Assembly: GCA_023460995.1 (NCBI GenBank)
Contig: JAEWOE010000003.1
Location: 294,015-358,014, forward strand
DNA: 64,000 nt
Direction of reading: 5' to 3'
DNA from: Bacillota bacterium
Lineage (GTDB): Bacteria; Bacillota_I; Bacilli_A; RF39; UBA660
Part shown: positions 17,301 to 26,197 of the stretch, piece by piece
Numbering within the stretch: position 1 is the stretch's first letter
How the letters are laid out: every line of letters starts with the position of its first letter
Made by a program: the position numbers and the translations under genes
The notes under the pieces: model-generated
Database searches by the model: none
What the model was told of the DNA's origin: nothing
What the model saw: the letters and a program-made list of their open reading frames with translations, nothing else

Positions 17301-18426
17301 CAAATTAGGAGTAAATAACAATAGAAAGTTTAGTGATATTTTGAGAAAAAACATAAAGTGGGCTTTGCTATTTTTATTTAGTTTACTGTTTATATTAATT
17401 TTAATAAGTTTATATATGGTGACTGAATTAAAAATAGATCTACTTGGTTATAAATACATAGTAGAAGGACTAAGAAGAGAAAATTTAAATGAATATATAA
17501 TTGTACTAACTAATTTAGGTGGCGGAATTATTTTTATAGGAGTATGTTTATATTCAATTATATTTATTAAGGATAAAAGATATGGTAAATATATAACACT
17601 TAATTTAGTAACTATAACTCTAATAAATTTGATAATTAAGATGATAGTTCATCGTGAGCGTCCACTAGATATAGGTCTTATTGTTGAAACAAGTTATAGT
17701 TTTCCTTCAGGGCACTCAATGATAAGCATGGCTTTTTATGGCTTTTTAATATATCTTATATATCAAAAAGTTAAAAATCATAGAATAAAGTTTTTTTCTT
17801 GTACGTTCCTAAGCTTGATTATTCTATTTATAGGTTTTAGTAGAATTTATTTAGGTGTTCATTACGCTAGTGATGTTCTAGCAGGGTACTCATTTTCTTT
17901 GGGATATTTAATAATTTATACACATATTGTAGGAAAGAAGTTAGGTGGTATTATGTCAATTAGTAAAGTTAAACAGTATTTTAAAAAGTTTGGTATAGAA
18001 GATAGAGTAATAGAATTAGAAGAGTCTAGTGCTACAGTAGAATTAGCTGCTGAGGCAATTGGTACTAAACCAGAACGTATAGCTAAGACTTTATCATTTA
18101 TTGTTAATGATAAGCCGATATTAATAGTAACAGCTGGCAATGTCAGGATTGATAATGCAAAGTATAAGACAGTATTTAATACTAAAGCTAGAATGATTGA
18201 AAGAGAAAATGTCGAAGAGATGATAGGCCATGCAGCTGGAGGTGTTTGTCCTTTTGCAGTAAAAGATGGAGTAGACATATATTTAGATGAGTCTTTAAAA
18301 GAGTATGAAACAGTTTTTCCGGCTTGTGGAAGTTCTAAAAGCGCTATTGAACTTACAATAGCTGAAATGGAAAAGTATTCAAATTACATCAAATGGATTG
18401 ATGTATGTAAGAATAGGGATAATTAA
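17272..18426 (+). CDS. PAP2 phosphatase fused to YbaK/EbsC-type deacylase
   Basis: 384 codons from the first possible TTG; the true start is uncertain (promoter and AGGAG lie inside the first 13 codons; a TTG at 17341 is possible). Residues about 28-222 are a multi-spanning PAP2 lipid phosphatase: KMIVHRERP, SFPSGHS (near 145) and SRIYLGVHYASDVLAGY. Residues 228-384 are a YbaK/ProX aminoacyl-tRNA deacylase domain: KPERIAKTLSFIV, TAGNVRIDNAKY, GHAAGGVCPFAV and FPACGSSKSAIELT. The domains usually belong to separate, unrelated proteins. An AGGTGG four bases before the in-frame ATG at 17953 could also give a free YbaK protein. Confidence 0.8.
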   Translation: MAFAIFFVIIKLGVNNNRKFSDILRKNIKWALLFLFSLLFILILISLYMVTELKIDLLGYKYIVEGLRRENLNEYIIVLTNLGGGIIFIGVCLYSIIFIKDKRYGKYITLNLVTITLINLIIKMIVHRERPLDIGLIVETSYSFPSGHSMISMAFYGFLIYLIYQKVKNHRIKFFSCTFLSLIILFIGFSRIYLGVHYASDVLAGYSFSLGYLIIYTHIVGKKLGGIMSISKVKQYFKKFGIEDRVIELEESSATVELAAEAIGTKPERIAKTLSFIVNDKPILIVTAGNVRIDNAKYKTVFNTKARMIERENVEEMIGHAAGGVCPFAVKDGVDIYLDESLKEYETVFPACGSSKSAIELTIAEMEKYSNYIKWIDVCKNRDN

Positions 18427-18428
18427 TC

Positions 18429-19340
18429 ATGGCAGTTATAGTTCCTTTTGATAGTAGTAAGCATTTTAAAGAAGATAAAGATAAGCAAATAAGGGCTTTA
18501 AATAATATATATGATTTAGTTAATGTGACATTTAATAAATACGAAAATTTAACGGCTAATGATAAAATATTAAAAAAAGAGTTTGATCGAATAAAGGCAA
18601 AAATAAATTATAATTTATGGCTTAATTATGAAGACATACAAAAGTATTTGGAATCTACTAATTATTTCTTAAATAAATTAGAGGGTTTTGATGAAGATAA
18701 CGAAGATTATTTTACAGTTATTATTCATACATTATTAACCGATATAAATAAAGATAAGTATTTAAATTTGTCATTAGAATTTCAAGAAGTACTTGTAAAA
18801 ACAATGTATAACTCTGACATTTCTTATTCTTATTATGGAAAAGCAAGTGAAGTATTAATCTCAGATGAAATAAAAGATAGATTAGAAATTTTATCTAAAA
18901 GTAATCCTAATATATTTCGTAAATGTCAAACTATACTAGATGGTGTTGATTTTGAAAGTTCTAAGAAACATGATTATAGTGAAGATATAGAACTATTGAA
19001 AGATAATAATAAAATAACTGCTTTTTTCTTTGGTAAAGAAGATTTTGATTTGGATGATATATATATGACAGCTGAAAATGCATTATCATTTATTAATTTA
19101 TTTGGGTTACAAGACTATGAAGAAATATCTATTACTTCATTAGAGAAAATAAAAAAAATAAATTTGTTACCAAAAGAAAAGCAACAAAGTTTTTTTAATG
19201 ATATAAGATTGTTTTCTGAAAATAATAATATCAATCTTTTTGAAAAAGTAAACTTAGTATTACAAATTACAAATATATATTTAAATGAATTAAATAATTC
19301 AAAAGTTGTGGAAGTTAATTTTGAAAATAGAAAAAAATGA
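18429..19340 (+). CDS. Hypothetical helical protein
   Basis: 303 residues, starting two bases after the PAP2-YbaK stop and ending nine bases before pgi, so it is part of the same operon. It is soluble, without signal peptide or membrane segment, acidic and Lys/Asn-rich, and predicted mostly helical by eye (KIKKINLLPKEKQQSFFNDI, EKVNLVLQITNIYLNELN). I recognise no family. It sits between a fusion enzyme and sugar-phosphate metabolism genes, which gives no clear clue. Confidence 0.7.
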   Translation: MAVIVPFDSSKHFKEDKDKQIRALNNIYDLVNVTFNKYENLTANDKILKKEFDRIKAKINYNLWLNYEDIQKYLESTNYFLNKLEGFDEDNEDYFTVIIHTLLTDINKDKYLNLSLEFQEVLVKTMYNSDISYSYYGKASEVLISDEIKDRLEILSKSNPNIFRKCQTILDGVDFESSKKHDYSEDIELLKDNNKITAFFFGKEDFDLDDIYMTAENALSFINLFGLQDYEEISITSLEKIKKINLLPKEKQQSFFNDIRLFSENNNINLFEKVNLVLQITNIYLNELNNSKVVEVNFENRKK

Positions 19341-19349
19341 GGTGTTAAA

Positions 19350-20534
19350 ATGAAATTTGATTTTGAAAGTTACATGAAAAATATTGATAAGGAAAGTTAT
19401 AATTTAAAAATCGAAGATATAAAGAGTAAGTTGTTTTTAGATGAAATGACTGATTGGTATAACATAGACAAATGTATCACTAATGAGGAAATAGACGATA
19501 TTGTAACTACTAGTGAAAAAATAAGAAATAAGTGTGATGTATTTATAGTTGTAGGAATTGGTGGGTCTTTTCTAGGATCAAAAATGGTAATAGATGCTCT
19601 AAGTGGTTATTTTAGAAAAGTAAAACCAGAGGTTATTTTTGCGGGTACTACTTTATCTAGTATTTATCTAGATGAATTAAAGCAGTATATAAGTAATAAA
19701 GAAATTTGTATAAATATGATATCAAAATCTGGTTCAACTTTAGAACCAAATGTTGTTTTTGAATATTTAATGGATATAATGAAGGAAAAATATCCTGAAG
19801 AACAAATAAAAGATAGGGTATTTATTACAACCGATAAAGATGAAAGTATTTTATTAGACATTGCAAATGAAAATGGGTATAAAAAGTTTTTTGTTCCTAG
19901 AAATATAGGTGGTAGATATTCAGTTCTATCACCAGTAGGACTTCTTCCTATTGCGGTAGCCGGATATGACATCAATAAGATTTTAAATGGAGCAAGAACA
20001 GTTGATAAGGATAAAGCTTTTGAATATGCTATTATTCGTGATAACTTATATTTAAGTGGTAAAGTAATTGAGTCATTTACTTTTTATGAAGAAAAATTAT
20101 CTTTCTTTGGTGAATGGTTAAAACAACTATTTGCTGAAACTCAAGGAAAAAATAATAAAGCAATACTTCCAATTTCAACGGTAAATACAAGAGATCTACA
20201 TTCATTAGGACAGTATTTTCAAGAAGGTGAAAGAATTCTTTTTGAAACTGTTATTAATATTAATACAGATATAATTATTAATACAAAATATAATAAATCA
20301 GTTAAAGAAATCAATGATATAGCAGTAAAATCTGTTGCAAAAGCCCATTTGTTAGATGGGGTTTACAGTAATATCATCGAAATTGAAAAAATAAATGAAG
20401 AGAGTATTGGGTACTTAATTTATTTCTTTGAACTAGCAGCTGCAACAGGAGCATATTTACTTGATGTTAATCCATTTGATCAACCGGGTGTTAGTAAATA
20501 TAAAAAAATAATCAATGAAAGTCTAGGTGATTAA
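19350..20534 (+). CDS. pgi: Glucose-6-phosphate isomerase
   Basis: 394 residues with a GAGGTG site before the ATG. Signature regions: the sugar-phosphate-binding VGIGGSFLGSKMVIDAL (near 70-86), SKSGSTLEPN (near 126), GGRYSVLSPVGLLPIAVAG (near 188), an EGERILFE segment and the closing NPFDQPGVSKYKK. It interconverts glucose-6-P and fructose-6-P in the cytosol. It is somewhat shorter than the roughly 450 residues of most Bacillota enzymes but all active-site blocks are present. Its stop is two bases before the phosphohexomutase ATG, so the two are coupled and link glycolysis to sugar-1-P supply. Confidence 0.95.
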   Translation: MKFDFESYMKNIDKESYNLKIEDIKSKLFLDEMTDWYNIDKCITNEEIDDIVTTSEKIRNKCDVFIVVGIGGSFLGSKMVIDALSGYFRKVKPEVIFAGTTLSSIYLDELKQYISNKEICINMISKSGSTLEPNVVFEYLMDIMKEKYPEEQIKDRVFITTDKDESILLDIANENGYKKFFVPRNIGGRYSVLSPVGLLPIAVAGYDINKILNGARTVDKDKAFEYAIIRDNLYLSGKVIESFTFYEEKLSFFGEWLKQLFAETQGKNNKAILPISTVNTRDLHSLGQYFQEGERILFETVININTDIIINTKYNKSVKEINDIAVKSVAKAHLLDGVYSNIIEIEKINEESIGYLIYFFELAAATGAYLLDVNPFDQPGVSKYKKIINESLGD

Positions 20535-20535
20535 T

Positions 20536-21906
20536 ATGAAGATAAGTGATGAAATATTTAGAGCATATGATATTCGTGGAATTTTTAATGAAGATATTAC
20601 TTTAGAAACTGCTTATATTTTGGGTAAAAGTTTTGGTAGCTATATTTTAGAGCGCGGAGTTACAGAAGTTATGGTAGGACATGACAATAGACTTTCATCC
20701 CCATTATTATCAGAAAATCTAGTAAAGGGTTTATTAGAAACAGGAGTAAATGTTACTGATTTAGGATTAGTTACTACACCAATGTATTATTTTGCTAGAA
20801 ACTTTTTAAATAAGTGGTCAGCAATCATGATAACAGCTTCTCATAATCCAGGAAATCATAACGGTTTTAAGATTTCTTTTGATAATAGAGGTAATGCTGC
20901 TGGCGAAGAAATACAAGCATTTAAAAATTATACTAATGCTGGTAATTTTAAAATAGGTGAAGGCAAATATAGTACTGTTGATATAAGAGATGAATATTTA
21001 AAATTAATAATAAATTCTCTTAAAATAGGTTCTAAGAAAATAAGATTAGTTATTGACTGTGGTAATGGAACTTGCTCAATTATAGTAAAAGATATATTAG
21101 AAAGATTAAATGTAACTTATGATTTATTATATTGTGAGAGTGATGGTAATTTTCCTAACCATCAACCAGACCCAGCAGTTGCATCTAACTTAGTTGATTT
21201 ACAAAAGAGAGTTCTTGAACTTGGTTATGATTTAGGAATTGCTGTTGATGCTGATGGTGATAGGGTACGTGTTATTGATAACAAAGGTAATGTTATAAAC
21301 TCTGATATTTTTATGGTAGTAATGTATCGTTATCTAAATAGTTCTTTAAAGGTGAGAAAAGCATTATTTGATGTTAAATGTTCTAAGGTTTTACTAGATG
21401 CTTTAGATGAACTAAACATTGAAAAAATAATGTATAGAACAGGTAACTCATATATGTTTAGAAAAGTACATGAAGAAAATATTGAGTATGCAGCGGAATA
21501 TTCTGGACATATGTGGTTTGGTGATAGATTTAAATCATTTGATGATGGAATATATGCAGGTCTTAGAATGGTAGAAGTATTATCAAATACTGATAAAACA
21601 TTAAATGAATTATGTAGTAATGTAAATACTTACTATTCTACTGATGAAATTAAAGTAAGTACTACCGAAAAAGGTAAGGTTGAAATAGTAAATAAAGTAA
21701 AAGAATACGCTATTTCAAAAGAATATCAATTTAATGATATAGATGGCATAAGAGTAGAATTTGTAGATGGATGGGCACTTATTAGATATTCTAATACCGG
21801 ACCAAACGTAACAATTAGATTTGAAGCTAATAGTGAGGTAAGATTAAAAGAAATAAATGAAGAGTTTATAACTGTAATAAATGAAATCATTAAGAACATT
21901 ATATAA
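20536..21906 (+). CDS. Phosphomannomutase/phosphoglucomutase
   Basis: 456 residues. The ATG at 20536 follows an AGGTGAT site; an upstream in-frame GTG overlaps pgi. Alpha-D-phosphohexomutase family: AYDIRG start, phosphoserine loop TASHNPGNHNG (S102), metal loop DADGDR (238-243), sugar loop AEYSGHMWF and phosphate-binding RYSNTGPNVTIRFE. This AlgC/ManB-like type interconverts hexose 6- and 1-phosphates, feeding nucleotide sugars for surface glycans. Several glycosyltransferase genes elsewhere in the window could use these products. Confidence 0.92.
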   Translation: MKISDEIFRAYDIRGIFNEDITLETAYILGKSFGSYILERGVTEVMVGHDNRLSSPLLSENLVKGLLETGVNVTDLGLVTTPMYYFARNFLNKWSAIMITASHNPGNHNGFKISFDNRGNAAGEEIQAFKNYTNAGNFKIGEGKYSTVDIRDEYLKLIINSLKIGSKKIRLVIDCGNGTCSIIVKDILERLNVTYDLLYCESDGNFPNHQPDPAVASNLVDLQKRVLELGYDLGIAVDADGDRVRVIDNKGNVINSDIFMVVMYRYLNSSLKVRKALFDVKCSKVLLDALDELNIEKIMYRTGNSYMFRKVHEENIEYAAEYSGHMWFGDRFKSFDDGIYAGLRMVEVLSNTDKTLNELCSNVNTYYSTDEIKVSTTEKGKVEIVNKVKEYAISKEYQFNDIDGIRVEFVDGWALIRYSNTGPNVTIRFEANSEVRLKEINEEFITVINEIIKNII

Positions 21907-21909
21907 AAT

Positions 21910-21967
21910 ATTAAACTAGTCTTTATGAGTAAGTGAATTTGAACACTTAATAGACTAGTTTTTTTCA
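21910..21967 (+). terminator. Terminator of the pgi-mutase operon
   Basis: AAACTAGTCT pairs with AGACTAGTTT as an outer stem, with an inner AAGTG/CACTT hairpin, followed by seven T's. Confidence 0.8.
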
Positions 21968-22022
21968 TATAAGAAATATTTTAAACATATATATTAATGT
22001 AGAAAGAGAGGAATTATTATAT

Positions 22023-22283
22023 ATGGAAACACTTAAAGTTTCATCTAAATCTAATCCAAACAGTGTCGCAGGAGCACTTGCTAATGTTATGAGGGAAAGG
22101 GGTACTGTTGAAGTTCAAGCAATAGGTGCAGGAGCTTTAAATCAAGCTATTAAAGCAATTGCGATTGCTAGAGGTTTTGTTGCTCCAAGTGGCAAAAATT
22201 TAATATGTATACCAGCATTCACTGATATTATTATAGACGGTGAAGAAAGGACTGCAATTAAACTTATTATAGAATCTAGATAA
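22023..22283 (+). CDS. spoVS: Stage V sporulation protein S (SpoVS)
   Basis: 86 residues with a GAGAGG site. It matches the SpoVS family almost end to end: LKVSSKSNPNSVAGALANVM, the VEVQAIGAGALNQAIKAIAI motif and the basic/hydrophobic C-terminus ERTAIKLIIESR. It is a small Alba-like protein required at a late stage of spore formation in Bacillus; homologues also occur in bacteria that do not sporulate. No other sporulation-specific gene is certain in the window, so sporulation of this organism cannot be concluded. Confidence 0.93.
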   Translation: METLKVSSKSNPNSVAGALANVMRERGTVEVQAIGAGALNQAIKAIAIARGFVAPSGKNLICIPAFTDIIIDGEERTAIKLIIESR

Positions 22284-22296
22284 TAGATTCTTTTTA
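22270..22296 (+). terminator. Terminator of spoVS
   Basis: AGAATCTA/TAGATTCT around GATAA followed by T-rich sequence. It contains the spoVS stop codon in its loop. Confidence 0.7.
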
Positions 22297-22297
22297 T

Positions 22298-22325
22298 TTG
22301 ACACCATTTAAAATTGTAGTATAAT
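22298..22325 (+). promoter_or_regulatory. Promoter of the GT2 gene
   Basis: Consensus TTGACA (22298-22303) and TATAAT (22320-22325) with a 16-base spacer, 22 bases before the glycosyltransferase ATG. It directly abuts the spoVS terminator. Confidence 0.8.
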
Positions 22326-22346
22326 AAACACCCAAGAGGTGAACCT

Positions 22347-23390
22347 ATGACTAAGCTGAGTATTATTGTACCCGTATATAACAGCAGTAAGTATTTATAT
22401 AAGTGCATAAACAGTCTTTTAAGTCAAACTTTAAATGATGTCGAAATTATTCTAATCGATGATCATTCAACAGACAACAGCTTTAATATAATTAGTGATT
22501 ATCAAAAACTTTATCCAGAAAAGATAAAAGTACTAAGTAATATTGAAAATAAAGGACCTGGTTATACTCGCAATTTAGGCCTTGCTATCGCAACTGGCGA
22601 ATATATTGGTTTTATTGATAGTGATGATTATATTGAACCTGATATGTACAAAAAAATGTATGAAACTGCAATTAATAATAATGATGATATTGTTGAAACT
22701 AATATGGATTTAAGATATTTAGGAATAAATTTATCATTTTTGGGACGTTCTTGTTTTACTAAAGAAAAGAGATTTAACATTAAGGATCATAAAGAATATT
22801 TTACAACTACTAGACCAAGTTGTTGTAATAGAATATATAAGAATCAGTTATTAAAAAACGAAAAATTTCCAGAGAATTTAAAATGGGAAGATTATCCTTT
22901 TAGTTTAAGTATCCTAAGTAAAAGTAGTATGGTAGAGTGTTTAGATGATACATCTTATCATTATAGAATCAATCTATTAGGTACGACTTGTACAGACTTA
23001 AGAAAAGTTAATAAGCGTTTGTTAGATATTTTTGAGTGTTCTGATATGTTAGAGAAACAAATGACAGATAATTATGTAGTAGATGAATTTAAAAAAGAAC
23101 TTAGAACTGTTCAAATAGTTAATTCAGTTGGAAGAGTAAAAGAATTACTATTTGCTAATATATCAAGACAGAATAAGATATTACTTATGAATTATCTAAT
23201 TAATTTAATTGAAATAAAATATGGAGATTGGCAAAATAATGAATGGTATAAATTACAAAAGCAGTTATCTAAATTTTATGGTGTACGTATGGAGTATATT
23301 GAAAAGAACTTTTTAGATAGTAAAATTCGTAATGAAACTGATGAAGTTAAATTAAAACAAAAGATAAAAAGTACTATTGCCACACTATGA
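22347..23390 (+). CDS. Family 2 glycosyltransferase
   Basis: 347 residues with a GAGGTG site. GT-A fold: LSIIVPVYNSSKYLYKCINSL, IILIDDHSTDNS, NKGPGYTRNLGLAIATGEYIGF and the metal-binding DSDD, with WEDYPF as the probable catalytic acidic motif. There are no membrane helices. It would transfer a nucleotide-activated sugar to a cell-surface glycan or lipid carrier; the acceptor cannot be told. It has its own consensus promoter and is followed by the unrelated sufU gene. Confidence 0.9.
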   Translation: MTKLSIIVPVYNSSKYLYKCINSLLSQTLNDVEIILIDDHSTDNSFNIISDYQKLYPEKIKVLSNIENKGPGYTRNLGLAIATGEYIGFIDSDDYIEPDMYKKMYETAINNNDDIVETNMDLRYLGINLSFLGRSCFTKEKRFNIKDHKEYFTTTRPSCCNRIYKNQLLKNEKFPENLKWEDYPFSLSILSKSSMVECLDDTSYHYRINLLGTTCTDLRKVNKRLLDIFECSDMLEKQMTDNYVVDEFKKELRTVQIVNSVGRVKELLFANISRQNKILLMNYLINLIEIKYGDWQNNEWYKLQKQLSKFYGVRMEYIEKNFLDSKIRNETDEVKLKQKIKSTIATL

Positions 23391-23446
23391 TTACTTGCGT
23401 TTTATCATTTTATAGATTATAATATTAACGAAAAAGGAATGATAAA

Positions 23447-23872
23447 ATGGATCAAAATTTAAAAAGAAGTATCATTTTAGAAAACTATCAACATCCTAAA
23501 AATAGAGGGTTAATAAATGATGATGGTTATATAAAAACTGATACAAATAATGATAGTTGTATAGATGAAATACATCTTCAAGTAAAAATAGAAGATGATA
23601 AAATAAAAGATATAAGATTTGATGGAGAGGCTTGCGCAATATGCACAAGTTCAACTTCTATTATGATAGAAACTTTAATAGGTAAAAATCTTGAAGAAGC
23701 TAGACAAGTTTATAATAATTTTATAAAAATGATAGATGAACAAGAATATGATGCAGAAATTCTTGAGTATGCTGTTGTATACGATGATATAGGCAAACAG
23801 CCAAATCGTAAAAAATGTGCATTACTTCCCTGGTGGGGAATTGAAAAAGCATTTAATGAATATAAAAAATAA
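23447..23872 (+). CDS. sufU: Fe-S cluster assembly scaffold / sulfur-transfer protein SufU
   Basis: 141 residues. IscU-like fold with ILENYQHPKNRG near the start and the three ligand cysteines C38 (with D40), C63 and C124, plus an extra Cys at 66 (EACAIC). The insertion between the second and third ligands and the terminal KCALLPWWGIEKAF are typical of the Gram-positive SufU type. SufU takes persulfide sulfur from SufS for the SufBCD scaffold. sufB follows one gene downstream, but sufC, sufD and sufS are absent from the window, unlike the usual sufCDSUB order. Confidence 0.92.
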   Translation: MDQNLKRSIILENYQHPKNRGLINDDGYIKTDTNNDSCIDEIHLQVKIEDDKIKDIRFDGEACAICTSSTSIMIETLIGKNLEEARQVYNNFIKMIDEQEYDAEILEYAVVYDDIGKQPNRKKCALLPWWGIEKAFNEYKK

Positions 23873-23887
23873 TTTCATGGGGGATAA

Positions 23888-24247
23888 ATGGAAAAAATAT
23901 TTACAGTTGTTGTTGGCAGTTTTTGTAGAGTTGAAAGGACAAATTTTAGTTATAGATATGAAGTAGATGAAGACAGTGTTAAAGATATAAATTGTATACA
24001 AGATGAAGATGAAATGGTAGATATAGAAACAAATGAACGTTACTATTTATTAAAAAGAACTGAAAATGGTACTTTGGCACAATCTGAATACAAAATAATA
24101 ATGTTTAATAAGGATTATGCACTTCATGCTAATAAATTAGATTATAATAAATATAAAAGTAAAGAAGTTTTAAAAATATACTTACAGGCTATAAAAGCAA
24201 GATGTCTTATAAATAAAACACATAAACAACTAAAAAAGCAAAAATAA
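23888..24247 (+). CDS. Hypothetical protein between sufU and sufB
   Basis: 119 residues, 15 bases after sufU, with a GGGGGAT site before the ATG. Soluble: an N-terminal beta-like part (IFTVVVGSFCRVERTNFSY), an acidic centre (QDEDEMVDIE) and a basic C-terminus (TKHKQLKKQK-like). No family is recognised. Co-transcription with sufU suggests, but does not prove, a link to Fe-S assembly; a terminator separates it from sufB. Confidence 0.65.
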   Translation: MEKIFTVVVGSFCRVERTNFSYRYEVDEDSVKDINCIQDEDEMVDIETNERYYLLKRTENGTLAQSEYKIIMFNKDYALHANKLDYNKYKSKEVLKIYLQAIKARCLINKTHKQLKKQK

Positions 24248-24270
24248 GACAGTAATATACTGTCTTTTTT
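24246..24270 (+). terminator. Terminator between the sufU unit and sufB
   Basis: AAGACAGTA (24246-24254) pairs with TACTGTCTT (24258-24266), followed by T's. It overlaps the preceding stop codon. Confidence 0.8.
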
Positions 24271-24305
24271 GTTTGTTTTAATATATAATGAGTATGGTGA
24301 TATTT

Positions 24306-25622
24306 ATGAATAAAACAAAAAATGCATTAACAGAAGATAAAATACGAGAAATATCAAAAATAAAAAATGAACCAGAATGGATGATGGATTTTCGTATTAA
24401 AGCATTTCATAAATTTGAAGAATTAGCTAACCCAATTTTTGGGCCAGAGCTTCATATAGATTTTGATGAAATAAACTATTATAAAAGAGTAAGTGATAAG
24501 ATAGCAAATGATTGGAATGACGTTGATAAAGACATAAAGGATACATTTGATAAACTTGGCTTGCCAGATGCAGAAAAAAAATACTTAGATGGTACGCATG
24601 CTCAGTTTGAGAGCGAAGTTATATATAGTAACATGATTAAAGAATTGAAAGATAAGAATGTTATTTTTTGCGATACTGATACTGGACTAAGAGAACATCC
24701 AGAAATATTTAAGGAATATTTCAATAATTTAGTAAAGTACACAGAAAATAAATATACAGCTTTAAATAGTGCCGTATGGAGTGGAGGTACTTTTATCTAT
24801 ATTCCACCACATACTAAATTAGATAGGCCTCTTCAAAGTTATTTTAGAATTAATTCTAAAAACATGGGACAGTTTGAAAGAACTATAATTGTTGTTGATG
24901 AGGGTAGTGAAATTCATTATATGGAAGGTTGTACAGCTCCTACTTATACAAGTGATGCTCTTCATGCTGCTGTTGTAGAAATATATGTTAAAAAGAATGC
25001 TAAATGTAGATATACAACTATTCAAAATTGGTCTAGTGATGTTTATAATTTAGTTACTAAAAGAGCTATTGTTGAAGAAAATGGCTTAATGGAATGGATA
25101 GATGGAAATATTGGTTCTAAAGCAAATATGAAGTATCCAAGTTGTATTTTAGCTGGTCCATATGCAAAAGGTAATACTATATCAATTGCCGTAGCAACAA
25201 AAGATCAATTTCAAGATACTGGTGCAAAAATGATTCATTTAGCTCCTTACACAGAAAGCAGTATTATTAGTAAATCAATTGCGGCTAATGGTGGTACATC
25301 TAATTATAGAGGTACAGTGAACATAACTAATAAAGCACCACATTCAAAATCAATAATAAAATGTGATACTATAATAGTAGATGATAAATCTCGTAGCGAT
25401 ACTATTCCAAAAAATAAAATAGATAACAGTAGTTCTTATCTTGAACATGAAGCTACTGTATCAAAGATAAGTAAAGAAAAGTTGTTTTATTTGATGAGTA
25501 GAGGAATAAATGAAGAGAAAGCTAAAGAATTAATTATAATGGGATTTATAGATAGATTTAGGGAAGAGTTACCTATGGAATATGCAGTAGAACTAAATGC
25601 ATTATTAAAGAATTATTTTTAA
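24306..25622 (+). CDS. sufB: Fe-S cluster assembly protein SufB
   Basis: 438 residues. The ATG at 24306 follows GGTGAT; an upstream ATG at 24288 lies in a TATAAT box. SufB/SufD family: NEPEWMMDFRIKAF, the beta-helix core (SAVWSGGTFIYIPPH, VVDEGSEIHYMEGCTAP), TYTTIQNWSSDVYNL-like repeats, and the end NSSSYLEHEATVSKIS plus LMSRGINEEKAKELIIMGF. It forms the scaffold with SufC and SufD for cluster building. The length is close to usual (about 465). Being separated from sufC/D/S is unusual, so the partners must be encoded elsewhere. Confidence 0.93.
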   Translation: MNKTKNALTEDKIREISKIKNEPEWMMDFRIKAFHKFEELANPIFGPELHIDFDEINYYKRVSDKIANDWNDVDKDIKDTFDKLGLPDAEKKYLDGTHAQFESEVIYSNMIKELKDKNVIFCDTDTGLREHPEIFKEYFNNLVKYTENKYTALNSAVWSGGTFIYIPPHTKLDRPLQSYFRINSKNMGQFERTIIVVDEGSEIHYMEGCTAPTYTSDALHAAVVEIYVKKNAKCRYTTIQNWSSDVYNLVTKRAIVEENGLMEWIDGNIGSKANMKYPSCILAGPYAKGNTISIAVATKDQFQDTGAKMIHLAPYTESSIISKSIAANGGTSNYRGTVNITNKAPHSKSIIKCDTIIVDDKSRSDTIPKNKIDNSSSYLEHEATVSKISKEKLFYLMSRGINEEKAKELIIMGFIDRFREELPMEYAVELNALLKNYF

Positions 25623-25667
25623 AATAATATGGTATAATATTTATATATTAAACTAGGAGGTATTCTT

Positions 25668-26036
25668 ATGGAAAGTCATGATAAAAAGAAATCTAATTCA
25701 AAAGTTATTAAAGTAGTTGCAATAGTATTATTAGCACTATTAATATTAGCAGCTGCTATTTTTGGTATAGTTTATAAACTAAATTATATTAGTGCTGAAG
25801 ATAGAGAGCAGGCAATGATTACTGCTGGTGAAGAATTCTACGAAAGTTATATGTCTAGTGTAACTGGAGTAAATGAAGCAAAAGTAACTCTTGAAATGTT
25901 ACAAAATGCAGTTGAAAAATATGATAAAGATTATGATTTATCGTTATTAAAAAAATGTGAATCTGATACAGAAGTACTATTCGTTATTGATGATGGTAAA
26001 ATTACTGATCAAAAAGTCGAATTAAATTGTAATTAG
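25668..26036 (+). CDS. Single-span membrane-anchored hypothetical protein
   Basis: 122 residues with an AGGAGG site. Charged N-terminus (MESHDKKKSNSK), one transmembrane helix (about 14-38), then an exported acidic domain of about 80 residues containing two Cys (KKCESD and the terminal LNCN) that could form a disulfide. Family not recognised. The layout matches that of the 29013 and 14410/15243 proteins, a common plan for small surface proteins in this genome. Confidence 0.7.
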   Translation: MESHDKKKSNSKVIKVVAIVLLALLILAAAIFGIVYKLNYISAEDREQAMITAGEEFYESYMSSVTGVNEAKVTLEMLQNAVEKYDKDYDLSLLKKCESDTEVLFVIDDGKITDQKVELNCN

Positions 26037-26045
26037 TACAAAGAA

Positions 26046-26085
26046 AAAAAGTTATAAATTATATTGATTTATAACTTTTTATTTT
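26046..26085 (+). terminator. Rho-independent terminator
   Basis: AAAAAGTTATAAAT (26046-26059) pairs with ATTTATAACTTTTT (26067-26080). It is A/T-rich but long and perfect. Confidence 0.7.
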
Positions 26086-26197
26086 GTCATAATATAAATG
26101 ATAAAAAACAAATAGAAAATAATGCAAATTATAATTATTTGCTGTTTGCTAACGATTTTTCCTAATAGTATACTTTCTTTGGAAAGGAGAGGAAAGC

